NCBI GenBank assembly: GCA_036244855.1
Contig: BQKZ01000667.1
Span: 1 to 64,000, forward strand
Direction of reading: 5' to 3'
Origin: Temnopleurus reevesii
Lineage: Eukaryota > Echinodermata > Echinoidea > Temnopleuroida > Temnopleuridae
DNA length: 64,000 bases
Notes under the pieces: generated by a model
What the model was told of the DNA's origin: nothing
The model's input: the letters and a program-made list of their open reading frames with translations, nothing else
Database searches by the model: none
Translations under genes and position numbers: made by a program
Shown here: positions 39,741 through 51,330 of the stretch, in pieces
How the letters are laid out: every line of letters begins with the position of its first letter
Numbering within the stretch: the stretch's first letter is position 1

Positions 39741-41540
39741 ATTATCACATTAGTAACATGTGATAACACAGGGCAAACACACTTGGTGGGGGATTCGTAC
39801 CTTGTTAGTGCACAAACATTTCTCCCAAGGGGGAATTGAGAAACACTGCAGCAGTGGTTTCTCATTCTCCTTTTCTCTCGTCCCTCCCTCTTTCTCTCTT
39901 TCTTTTCTTCTCTATTTCACTCTTTATCCTGATCATGATCTTCGATGGTAAGGCAGTATTTTTCAGAATCAAATGTATGACAATTCTTTATAGATCTCTT
40001 GCATCCTCTTTCATTGCCAAAAAGTATTTTGATTCTCATTCTCAGTTAGAGGCTAGGTCTGCGTCAGAGAATTCTTGCTTTAATTAAAAGCGCACAAATC
40101 AGACCAGTAAATGAAAGAAAAGAAAATTGAAGTAAATTAGACAATAAATAAAGAGCTAATGAATACTTCTGTTATATAACTGACCAGTGGCTTTCATTTA
40201 AATTGGCAAAATTGGCAAGTTAAAGAGTGGATATTTGAATTCTGTAACACTGTTGAACTTGAATAATACTGAACGCTCTCCAAGATTTGTTATCAATCAT
40301 TTCAGTGTAGTGTTTTCATATAGGAGCTATGAGCTATGTACGTGAACTTTGAGCATATTGATTATCGCTTCTTGTTTTACATGTTGGAATCCTGCCAGAG
40401 AATACATATTTGATGAGATCCCTCGTGATTCACATGGAATGTTTGAAATTTCCTTAGAGAAAAAGAGAGAAATAAGCTGACCCGGTCTTTCATATAGCCT
40501 TACAAATAGTTCAGGATTTTATTTGAGACTGAGTGGGCTGATATTTTGGGGTGCATAGATTTAGAAACAGATCATTGGATCCAATCCAGGAAGTGCTTGT
40601 CTACAACCTTTCGTAAAAGTACCAGATCATTCGAAAGTGACGCAAAATTGGATTTTTGTCTCCATGTCTTTGTACTGATGTTTTTCTCATCGAGCAGTTC
40701 TTACGCTTCAATTTACAGCTTATGCTAAGTAATTATTTGTAAAGTAGTTTTCTTTTTCATTGAGAATAATTGAATGCTTACAGAGATTATATGAATGTAT
40801 CCTTGTCTGAAATCGCGTTTGAAGGACTTAAGACTTATTTATTTGCTGGCAAATCTCTACATTTGATTTGATTTTTGACACCAAACAATGATTTGAATAT
40901 GAGTGAACACCTTGTGGAACCTGTGCTGCAATATAGATTGAGAGTAAACTTTGTTTTCATGTCATGCACCTCATACGAAGCAGGTAGGAGAGCGTTCATT
41001 CCATTGCATACAGGCTAGGCAGTCGGTCGTCCAGTTAGCGAGCCACTCAATGTTTCAGTGTGTGTTCAACGCACATTGATCACTAGCATCCCTCTCTCTC
41101 TCTCCGTCCTCCTCCTCATCGTCATTGAAGCTGTGGTCTCTCATCCGAGGGATAAAGGGAGTCTACCAAGAAAAACCTGGGAAAAGAGCCCCTTCTTGCA
41201 AGCTCCTATCTTAGTTGATCATATATGCTCGCAGCAGCTGCCCGTTGAAGTTCTACAAGTATTGAAACCATACAATATTTGTTATTGAACATCAAAGCGG
41301 ATTTTCCAAGCATAATTAGTGAGCAAATGGGAACAAGATATTAAGAGTTGGATCGTGACATGGTATTTATGAGCTGTTTTATATTGTGAAAGAATATATT
41401 AAAGATTAGAGAGTGGATATAACTAAGCGAGTTGAAATTGAACAAGCTCTTCAAATCATGTTTGCTGTGCGGTGATTGAAGTTGTTTTTTCACTTCTCAT
41501 TTGTGAGCACCATCTGCAGGTGATTGGGAATGATTCTGCA
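39741..41540. other. Gene-free DNA upstream of the orphan exon
   Basis: AT-rich with a somewhat GC-richer stretch at 40980-41280 that could be transcribed leader sequence. A 76-codon frame at 41058 begins with a hydrophobic run but is not recognisable. Confidence 0.4.
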
Positions 41541-42154
41541 ATCTTGTAAATTGCCACGCCGCTGCATGTAAGAGGATGGCGATCTAACGATTGCAATAAG
41601 TGGATTCCTTAATATCACGTGTGCATCGCATCTCGTCTCCAATCCCCCACCCCCGATCTCTCTCGCTCTGTACCCTCATAAATAGACTGACCAGAAAAAT
41701 CTTGTCATTTTGCACATTCTTGATGGTTTGAGCGGATGAACAGCGCTCATGTATCTCACATGTCTAGCCTTCGTCGTCAAACCAACCAACTTAGGCACCA
41801 CTTCAAATCTCTCTCCCAGTGTATGGAGAATTCTCAAACATGGCGATGTGAGGTAGCACACGAATTGCTCCGATAGAATAAACCATTCTCTCCCGTCTTC
41901 CATTTTTTTGTGTGAATATATTTTATTGCTTTCTTCAATTTGTTTGCGGACATAGCCTTTATTTTTCAACTCACATATTTTTTGTAGCAAGGATGACGCT
42001 GGATCGCCAAGTTTCAAGCTGATGAATTGTTTTCTCTGTGGAATCTGTTCCTAAAAATTTGGCTGTTGCCTACCCAATTGCCATTAACACACAATCACAA
42101 TTCAACATTTTGACGTGAACCCTCCATCTTATCGTAAAACACAAAACTGACAAG
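41541..42154 (+). promoter_or_regulatory. Candidate 5' leader / promoter region of the orphan exon
   Basis: This stretch directly upstream of the 42155 ATG holds an E-box CACGTG (41617-41622), a pyrimidine-rich block and a TATA-like TCATAAATAG (41676-41685). No splice acceptor is obvious just before the ATG, so the leader could be continuous. All of this is weak, position-based evidence; no transcription start can be fixed from sequence alone. Confidence 0.25.
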
Positions 42155-42403
42155 ATGCCTGCTCGCAGAGGAACGTGGCCTTTCTCTCGGACCTATACCT
42201 CGATTGGCAAAACAGACTCAAAGAGACGAAGTACAAAGAAAGAGCGTCCCAGTTGGAAGTATCGCCTCTTTCGGAACTCCAAAGGAGGGCGCAATAAAAA
42301 ATCAGACGATGATAAGATTTCGAAGCCCCTTTTTGTGCCTTGTACCTCTGCCCTTGTGATGGCGCTACAGGGCCAGGCTCAGGATGTTGTGGATATCGTC
42401 ATG
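42155..42403 (+). CDS. Probable first coding exon of an unrecognised basic protein
   Basis: The ATG at 42155 is preceded in frame by a TGA at 42116, and the frame stays open for 83 codons up to a good donor (ATG then GTAGGT at 42404); beyond the donor the frame stops at once. The exon is much more GC-rich than its surroundings. Residues 1-57 are very basic (19 Lys/Arg), with an acidic patch SDDD at 50-53, and residues 59-83 are hydrophobic to neutral (PLFVPCTSALVMAL, then QAQDVVDIVM). I do not recognise the family. The basic stretch would suit membrane-phosphoinositide or nucleic-acid binding, but that is a guess. The exon leaves in phase 0, whereas the DGK exon 18 kb downstream enters in phase 1, so direct splicing between them would break the frame. 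It could be an alternative DGK 5' exon with an unseen linker exon, or a separate gene. Confidence 0.6.
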
Positions 42404-44965
42404 GTAGGTTAGTATTTTCATGCTTTCATTTTGAAAATTAACTCCATAATTGGTCCATGTAAGTTTATGTTATTTCATGTAACAATTAAATTATTTGTCA
42501 AATCATTATCAAATAATTAGCTCTTTAGCTTCCTGCAATACCATTTTCCAAAGCTTTGGTAATGACCCCAAGCTAGAAGATGAGATGAAGATCAAGGTTC
42601 ACAGACAGAAATTTAGGACTAGCTTTGTGACACAGAGTATTGCATAGATATGCTGGTAGTCTTAGATAATAAAAAGTTGTGGAAGAAAGCAGGTACGAGT
42701 CATTTACAGACATGCCTACCATTCCAGAATATGTTTCAGGATATATATAAAAATGTAAAACAAAGATAGAATAAAATAAAATAAAGTCGTCTGTAAGAAC
42801 AGTGCTTTAACTTGAAAGCATAGGTCGTGATCCCACCGCTGCCACCAATCAAAGAGTCTTATTAAAAAGACATTATATCACAAAGCAATACTACTGAAAG
42901 AAACCAGCACACAATTCCACAAATGAATTACAGACATCTAGCAAGGCAGCACTAATTAGATGCAAGCAATTCATAACATCATGACAATCTCTGAATTCAT
43001 GTCATTGCAAAGTTCAAAAGACTCATGTCAAAAACTTATATATTCTGTACAATTGGTCTGAACACAATGTACGGTATACCTGCAATTATAGAATGCTTAT
43101 TTGACAAGATGAATTATTCATTATTTTGTATTGCTTGTTTCGAGGGCATGTGTGTGCACAATGTCATCTTAACTAACACAAAGTTTTGCCATACTTTGAT
43201 CAAAATAATGTTTCACCATGAATTAGCTGTGACATGCATCTTGTCTAGCACTTCATCGTCTACATATACATGTATATGTAATTTATGACAATACTATTAA
43301 TTTATACGTCCCAGTTAGCTCTTTATGTAGATCACATATTGCAAGATCTTTTTATATTTTCGAAAACAATCGTAAACGCAATTAGCTCTTCAGAGAAGTT
43401 ATTAAAATGTTAACAATAGTAATAAGGGATATAGAGGTTGTGAAATAAACAGAATCCTTATCATTTTGTAATGAATTATGATAACCTTTGTCTTATGAAG
43501 ATAGTGTTGAAAACCAAATATGTATAAAGGCAATTAATTACCTTTATTGGAATAACATTAGGCATGTACAATATGTATACTACAGCGGACTACCCTGTCT
43601 TTAAAAGAAAACTTGAATAAATGAATAAATAAATACGTTTAGGCTCCATGATGAGGTGCCAGGCCAATACGTTATTTTCAAGGATGTGATATTCTGAATT
43701 TGAGAAGGATGTGTCTGTATAAAACTGCATTAAAGACTGGGTATGCCCCCAAAAAAATCTAACATTGAGTAAAAGCGGAAAAGTCAAATGGACAGATCAA
43801 AACAAGTTTGTAGCACATAAGATAATAGGTAAGAAAGATTAATTTAATTCAATCCTTTTAAAAATATTTTCTGGGGTAGACCCAGTCTTTAACAATGAGA
43901 CTTGAATGAAAAGTTTTCCTTCTTGAACATATTCTTCAAAAGATGTACCACAATCCATATGAAAATAACATTTCTTTCACATTCTTCACATCCTTAATTC
44001 TCTCAATTTGTCAATAGATTTCTCAATCATCATTAATGACAACCTCATATTAAAGTAAAAGCATGCTTATTATTAAGAGTATGTCATTGTGCTGCGAATA
44101 GCTGTGCTCATCAAATACCTTGGAAGGGAAGAGAATTAAGAGATGGGGTGGCAAAGGCATCCATTTAGCATATTTCATCCTAATTACGCTGGTAGCTTAT
44201 GAATGATTTGGGACAAGGACTCCTAATGTATTGGGATGAGTGCAAATCAGCTGCCAGATTACGGGGGATCTAATGGATTTTCATGCATTAAATACTGTGG
44301 TTCGACAGAGAGCTAAAGAGATGCTAGGAAAACAGGTAGAATGTCAATCGCATGTCATTGACGTTGAGTGAGAGAGATTTGACAATTGAACGAGCAAGAA
44401 AACATGTGTCTCAATTAATCCTTTCTATTCTTTTTTTTTTTTTTATTCTGAACAGTAATAGATATTTCAATTTGAATAATTGATAAAGATGCTAATTTAT
44501 CCCAATTATCAAATTTATCAATACATTCTGTTTTGTTAAACAGAACATCTTGATATATAAATATGTTATTTTGTGATATTTTATCAAGCAACCAATCTGA
44601 AAACACATTTTGCCAAACATTGCGTCACAGGTTAAAGTTTTTAAAGTGTTTATTTTGATTGTTTGATTAGCTGTCTGAAATCGAAGCAATATTTCCTGGA
44701 GTTGGTTTTGAGTAGCTTCCATTCATGACAAATTATATTGAGTACGTGTAAGCCCAGTAGGAAAGACGTCAGGTGTGTAGGATTGTTATGACAGAAATGG
44801 CATTATTCAAAGAGGAAGTCACAACCAAAATGTGGGTAAATGTGGAAGCTGTTTCAGGCTTAATAGGAAGACAATTAGAATGTTACTATGACTTTGTATA
44901 TAAATAATTGATAACTCTCATGTTTGCATTTTATACATTCTTAGGTAGTTTTTCTACCAGTAATT
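42404..44965. other. Gene-free AT-rich DNA after the orphan exon donor
   Basis: Presumably intron if the 42155 exon is real. Contains the TTAA element at 43730; nothing else recognised. Confidence 0.5.
43730..43892 (+). mobile_element. TTAA-bounded MITE, second family
   Basis: TTAA then AGACTGGGTATGCCCCCA at the left is mirrored by TGGGGTAGACCCAGTCT then TTAA at the right, 163 bp overall. The TTAA borders suggest piggyBac-type insertion, though TTAA could simply be part of the inverted repeat. A partial relative lies at 47052. Confidence 0.65.
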
Positions 44966-45048
44966 ATAATGATAATAATAATAGAAGCAATTTAGATAGC
45001 ACACATATCCACTCTGCAAGATGCTCAATTATTATTTTAATTGGTCTT
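44966..45048 (-). mobile_element. Truncated SINE copy (tail end)
   Basis: AATGATAATAATAATAGAAG followed by CAATTTAGATAGCACACATATCCACTCTGC closely tracks the tail end of the 6611 SINE (GCAATTTATATAGCGCACTTATCCACTCTGC, split here only by small changes). Only about 80 bp remains before it runs into the pyrimidine tract at 45060. Confidence 0.65.
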
Positions 45049-45059
45049 CTACATGGATT

Positions 45060-45238
45060 GCAAAGAACATCCCATCTCTCTTCCCTCCCTCCCTCTTTCC
45101 CTGTCTCCCTCCATCCCTCCCTCCTACCCGCCATCCATTCCTCCTTCCTTCCCTCCCTCCCTCCCTCCTTCCTCCTCCCTCCTTCCTCCTCCCTCCTTCC
45201 TCCATCCCTCCTTCCCCCATCCCTTCCTCCCTCCACCT

Positions 45239-45272
<34 letters not shown>

Positions 45273-45370
45273 CATCTTCTTTCCCCCATAATCTCTCCTC
45301 CCTATAATCTCTCCTTCTCCCCCTCATCCATCCATCCAACCATCTCCCTCTCGCTGTCCCTTCGATCCTC
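45060..45370 (+). repeat. Pyrimidine tract with CTCC/CTTCC repeats and (CT)n
   Basis: CCCTCCCTCC, CCTTCCTCC and a (CT)n run (about 45248-45272). It directly follows the SINE fragment at 44966. Frames of up to 186 codons (Pro/Ser/Leu on +, Arg/Glu/Gly on -) are compositional. Confidence 0.9.
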
Positions 45371-48059
45371 TGAAGATCAATCCTGGCACCTTAATGTTGG
45401 GAGCGTGTCACATTCAATTCCTAAAGCCTCACATCTCGCCTCTGCATTTTCCTTCATGGGAATTCACAGTTTACGTGGCACCCGACCTTCTTGGTCAAGA
45501 CATGATCAATTTAATCGTAACTTGCAGGTCCACAATGTCTGTGAATTAAATCACACTAATTCATCACACATCAGAAGTTAAGTTGATAATAAGACTGTGA
45601 GTTTTAGATAATGTAATAGGAGTCTGTGTCTTTATGCTGGAGTGTCTCTGCCAAATTAATGTTCCACAGGACCTTGAATTGTCTGTGATCTTCACCAGAA
45701 ATTACATTTGCACCTTTCCATGGACTTCATTAGGTTCATGCGCTTTGTTCGGTTTCTTTGCCATCTTTTTTATATATTTTTTTAATTTAGAAATTTCTGA
45801 CCATGATTTCTTACAAGATTAACTTTATGTCTCTTAGTTCTATAAGAATATTTCTTTTAAAGCTCAGTTTATAAATTATTTTCTTTATTATTTCAAAGAT
45901 CTTTTGAGATATGGCAGAATAAAAATGGACCTTGATGATGATTTGTAAATACTGGCAAGTTTGTTCCATACCTTCTATTCACAATTCTATATACCCTAAT
46001 TTTTCTTCCTTCGTTTAGCACAATGCCTTTAAAATACATGTATCTATTTCATTTACTTCTATTCATTTTCAACAATAAATGCCAAAGGTTCAAATGGTTT
46101 TCATCATAAATCAATGACTTTACAAATTATGAGAATTGCAAATAAATGGATTCAACAATAAAATAAATTGGACATGGAGGGCCTACTGAAAAGTTGAGCT
46201 TGTTGATTGCAGCTACAAAGGCCAGGACACGCTTCCAAAAAAGTTTGTACTGTACCTGTACATTTATTGAATTAACTTTATCAACAAGAAGAAAGTTTAT
46301 CAACTTTGATTTGTATTTGATGGTAGAAACAAGGTATTTCATTTCAAATATTGCATCGACTCTTTTCTTACAACAAGACTACTGGATATATTTGCATCTG
46401 TCATTATTTTATGTAGGGAATATTATCTGTAAGTGCACTTCACAACAGAGAATACATAGATTGCGTGGGAGACTATTAAAAAGTAAGTGTAAAAGTTATG
46501 AAATATGGCCCTCTATCAAATTTCTGATATAACAATTTGGGAGTGTTTTTATGATCATTTTTCTGCCCACATACTTGAGTTTTCAGCGGGTAGCAATGAG
46601 CCACAACTTTTATATGACCTTACTTTCGAAAGGTCAAACAGCCTATATCATCTCTTCAACCATTTGCCAACCCTAAGTTGGCTCTTGTCTCTATATTTAG
46701 ATGACTGTGACATTCAGAAAAACACATTATGTAGAAGGCATTGAGGGACTAGAGATCAATTGCGAGTGTTTATGGCATTCCATTATGGTGGCGGGGCAGG
46801 CAGGAACAAACGATCCAAGCTGGCCGATTCTGATGACACTGATCGAGAAAACCTGTATGCTATAGAATGTCAGGAACGGGACAGGAACTAATTTCAGAGC
46901 TCTGCTCGATAGCAATACCTGTTGTTTAGTTCCTATTATTCTGATACATGCTTTCTGTAAACAGATTGTTTGCCATAATGAAGTCCATTTTTTTTAATTT
47001 GTGCGCATGCAATAGTGTATATGTAGCCCTAGATGTTTAAGAATTACACTCTTAAGACTGGGTCTGCCCCAGAAGAATCTTACCTTGATTAAAAGGAGAA
47101 ACTCAGACAAACAGACCAAAAAAAGTTTGAAGCATGTTAAAAGAATACAAAAGTTATGAATTTGTCAATAATGTGACTCAACAGTGATTTTTCATGCAAA
47201 TTGGCAACTTTTTAGGGATGTACCATGTGAGCGTTAGAACTTGGCTAAAATTACGACCTACCTTTAAAAAGGAAAACTACCGTAACAAAAGTAATAAAGT
47301 GCAAACTGTATACAGCGTGGAATTGAGAAGGTCAGGGCCAATTCTGCGTGCGTAGTGAAGAAATTGCTCGCAGGCATCAGACCTTTAAAGCTGCCACTTT
47401 TCTTGCCAACTTGTAGAAACAGATAGTGTCACCAAAATATGTCAAGATCCCGGAATTGCTTCAGGATTGATTTCCAATAGTTGAGCATCCTTTTCTTCTT
47501 TATTTAAATTCTAGTCATTTTGATAGCACTCTCTCCATTTTACTTGGAAGTATGGCGGCTAATTCTATCGGTGGCTTTTTATGAAACGACAAACTACCTT
47601 GGTTGCATTGCATGAAAACAACATAGTAATAATCAAATTAAAACAAGTTTCTCAATGTGTTGAGGACTCTTTTTAACACTGCTAAAAAGATTTTATTTTG
47701 CTGAAGATATAAGCAATAACTTTATTCAGAATATGATAGCTCACATATTTAAATATTTTCATTAAACCATAACACAATGAGTCGGGATATTGAATGAATG
47801 AACAAAGTTTACAAACTTAATTGATATTCTCTGTGTGCTTATTCAAATCATATTTATCTCAAGTGAAATAGATATTTATTTTCTTGGTCTATCCATCTCT
47901 CCTCATTCAGAGAATCTCTCAACACACAACACTGCAAAAAAGGCTTATAAAAATTCATTTAATATTTGGTGAAAAAATGGAACCTACCTGCTTGTTGGTT
48001 TAAATTATTCACAGTAGAAGATATTAATTGTCACACAATATTGCATATGATTTACCCGA
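45371..48059. other. Gene-free AT-rich DNA
   Basis: The 46194 frame (112 codons) and a short + frame after an ATG at 46772 are not recognisable and lack splice support. Contains the 47052 repeat relic. Confidence 0.5.
47052..47150 (+). mobile_element. Partial copy of the 43730 element
   Basis: TTAAGACTGGGTCTGCCCCA followed by AGAATCTTACCTTGA and a CAGACCAAAA block matches the left half of 43730-43892. The mirrored right end is absent, so the copy is truncated or badly diverged. Confidence 0.5.
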
Positions 48060-48530
48060 CATATTTTCTGTTCCATTTTTATCATGCCCACCTTATTCCT
48101 TCTCCGTACCCCACTGTCCCCTCTCCCACTCCCTCTATCCCCTCTCCCACTCCCTCTATCCCTTGTCCCCCTCTCTTTATAACTATATATCCCCCTCTAC
48201 TTGTAATTCTATTGCCCCTTCCCTTACCCTCAATCATATTGTATCCCCCATGGTCTACCTCATAATATTGATTTGCGCCCACTCCTCTGTCCATGCACCC
48301 TCTCTTCCATCTACCTACCCACTACACCCTCTCCCCCCTCTCTCTCTCTCCCACCCCTCTTCTCTCTCTCTCCCCCATCCCCCACCCTCCACCATCATCC
48401 CTCTACCTATTATTGCCCCTTCCCTTACCCTCATTGATCATATTGTAACCCCCATGGTCTACCTCATAATATTGATTTGCGCCCACTCTTCTGTCCATGC
48501 ACCTTCTACATCCACACCACACACCCCTCC
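48060..48530 (+). repeat. Pyrimidine-rich tract containing a 200-bp-spaced duplication
   Basis: Mostly C and T on the + strand. A block starting ATTGCCCCTTCCCTTACCCT and ending in GATTTGCGCCCACTC-TCTGTCCATGCACC occurs at 48211-48299 and again at 48412-48502 with few differences. Confidence 0.8.
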
Positions 48531-50099
48531 ATGCATCGCAGGACAGTGACCCATTAGAGCCTATCTACCGATTCGTAGCACACTATTTTCGCTCCAACAA
48601 AAATCAAAATTGTGAAATATTTGCTTTCAACAGCAAAAACACTTTTCATAATCAGACAATGTGAAAAATAATCTCAAGCAACAAGATTTATGCTCTGGCT
48701 GGCTAAGAAAGAAAAAAAGGAGGAAAAATAAGTTTTCTTTTGTAATATTATTAAATTACAACCTTTCAATGAGGATGGCTCTCCCTTTATGTGAATATTT
48801 TCCTTGATGAGCATAAATCAGCGACATCTTTCTCTGCTATTATTTTTCAATATTAATTTTTCTTTCTCATATTCAATGGAAAGGTGCCAAAATTGCCCGC
48901 TTTTTAATTTTTGAGTAGGCCTATAGTTACTGCAGTTTATGTTCTCTATTCAACGTTAGATATGCTTGATGAGAAGGATGTTCAATTTTTTTATCTTCAA
49001 TGGGGTATATCATTAATCCAAGTTCATCTGACCTAACCTTTTGCCATTACCCATTTTCGTTATTCATTAGCCCATGCAATGTTTACCAACAACACTTCTT
49101 CAACTTGGCTGCCCTTTGAAAAGCAATCAATAATAGTAGACTGAACACTGTTACCATTTCAAAATGCCTTTTAAAGAGTAATTTCGCAGGTCGTTATATT
49201 CATCAATCAAAGATTTGTGTACCCTGGTTGGTATTTAGGTTACTCTCCTCAAATCTACGTGATGCGCTTACGCTTTGTTGAAAAATATTTTGGATGAAAA
49301 GATGTTCAGAATGGCGTGATTTTTTAAAAGAAATTCTGAAGTAAAAAGGAGCTTGAGCTTTTGATCCTAGTAGAATCTTAATCATAAGCAAAATGACAAG
49401 GAAATGAAGTGAATACACAAGTGTGTCAAAAAAGCTAAACAAGGAGGTGGAGAGAAAGAAAGAACAGGGTGTGAGGGGCAGCCAATCACATAGCAAGGAG
49501 GGATGAATAAAGAAATTCTGATTGAAATGTAAATTTTTATCTCTAATAAGCGCTATGGCAGATATGTTTTTGGATTTTGGTGGTTGATTGATAATGTATG
49601 AAAATTGCTTTATTTGATTAATGTTTAGCACTTTTTTTTAAGTGTTGAAAATAACTGTGATTAATCTGCCACAGCAGATATTTTTCTGATCTGGAGATTA
49701 TGTTTTAACCTTTAGAACCACTGACTTCGAGAGCTGGTTTCTCCATGTGAAATTAATTTGATGGATCAGAAGACTTTCTTTTCATAATAAGAGCTTTCCT
49801 TGGATAGCTTTACACAGACTTAGTGGATATTTCTATGTAATACAAAAGCTTGAAAGCTTACGGTTTCTTCTGCTTCATCAAGCTGTTGTTTTGAAACCTT
49901 GGAAAGAAGCCATAGATGTTACACAAGGATGCACTGGTTGCATGTAGTAATCATTGGTTGTGAAGACATACTTTTTAGTAGCTCATGATCTAGATTTCCC
50001 CATGAGAGTGAATAAGATAAAAGTTAACTTAACAGGGTAAGGCAAAACTGATTCCTTACAAAGTTTGTCTTTATTATGATTATCATGCATCTAGACTCA
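48531..50099. other. Gene-free AT-rich DNA
   Basis: A 142-codon minus-strand frame at 49203-49631 has random composition. Nothing recognised. Confidence 0.55.
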
Positions 50100-51330
50100 A
50101 TCCGTTATGAGTTTCAATCACATTTGCCCGTTTACTTATACATGCAATTTCTCTCTTACCAACTATGTGGTTTACTTGCAGGTGAGCATTTGATTGAGGA
50201 ATTGATGATTATTTTGATTGAAAGTAGTTCTGTTTAAAGCATTGTCAAATCCCATGAGCGATATTCTCCTTGTAAACAGACTGTAAATTACCAGTTCTTT
50301 GTCAGTAATTCTGAGATTTTTTTTTCATTAGTTTATGTTAGTGTGATACAAAATACTATTTTCATATCTTATGGAGATAACCTTTTTATTTTCCTCCTTC
50401 ACTCCTTCATCATGTTTTATCATGTACTGACAAATGCAATTTCTCTCTTATCAAATATGTGGTTTACTTGCAGGTGAGCATTTGATTTAGGAATTGATGA
50501 TTATTTTGACTGAAAGGTATTCTGTTTAAAGCAATGTCAAATCCCACTAGGGATATTCTTCTGGTAAACAGACTCTAAGAGTTCTGACTTCATTGAATAG
50601 CACATAATATGACTAGTTCTTTATCAGTAATTCTGAGATTCTAACTCCTTGATAAATTAGTTTATTTCAGTATGATACAAAATACTCTTTTCATATCTTA
50701 TGTAGATAACATTTTCATATTCCTTCCTTCACTACTTAATCAATTTTCCCTGTTTACTAGAACATTCAATTATCTCTTATCAATTATGTGCTTTACCTGC
50801 AAATGATCATTTTATTGATGAATTGATGATTATTTTGATTGAAAGTAGTTCTAATTTAAAACATTGCCAAATCCTACCTCGGGGTATTCTTTTGGTAAGC
50901 AGACCCTCAGAGTATTACACTCATTGAATAGCACATGATATCACTATTTCTTGTCAGTAATTCAGAGATTTTAATTTCTTAAATGAATTGGTTTATTTCA
51001 ATGTGATACAAAATACTCTGTTTACATCTTAGGGAAATAGCTAACATTTTAATTTTCACCTTTCACTACTTCATCATGTTTCCCATTTACTGACTGATAC
51101 AATTTTTTCTTATCAACAATGTGTTTTACTTGTAGATAAGCATTTGATTAATGAATTGATGATTATTTTGATTGAAAATACATCTGTTCAGAACATAATG
51201 ATTATCCCCTCGGGATATTCTCGTAGGATCGCAGATACAACTAGTTCTTGGATCAGTAAATTCTGAGAGCAATATCTATCATTAATCAGTCTATTTCATG
51301 ATAATTCAAAATACTATGTTCACATCTTAT
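50100..51330 (+). repeat. Four-unit tandem array, about 290-333 bp per unit
   Basis: The anchor ATTGATGATTATTTTGA occurs at 50201, 50493, 50822 and 51155. Units also share a CTTATCAA-TATGTG-TTTACTTGCAGGTGAGCATTTGATT-like block, TCAGTAATTCTGAGAT and TGTGATACAAAATACT. AT-rich, non-coding. Confidence 0.85.

Noticed and set aside
41676..42017. 113-codon minus-strand frame with globular-looking composition
   Set aside because: No splice context or recognisable family, and a few frames this long are expected by chance in 64 kb; it also overlaps the probable leader of the 42155 exon on the other strand.
45021..45581. 186-codon Ser/Pro/Leu-rich frame
   Set aside because: Driven by CTCC and CT repeats; opposite-strand Arg/Glu/Gly frames are its mirror.
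46772..46891. Short + frame starting MAFHYGGGAGRNKRSKLAD
   Set aside because: Looks protein-like, but is only about 40 codons with no donor at its end and no recognised family.
48544..48660. Possible exon after a long pyrimidine tract and CATCGCAG
   Set aside because: The acceptor-like context comes from the low-complexity tract; no donor follows and the peptide is unrecognised.
49203..49631. 142-codon minus-strand frame
   Set aside because: Composition typical of random AT-rich DNA and no recognisable motif.
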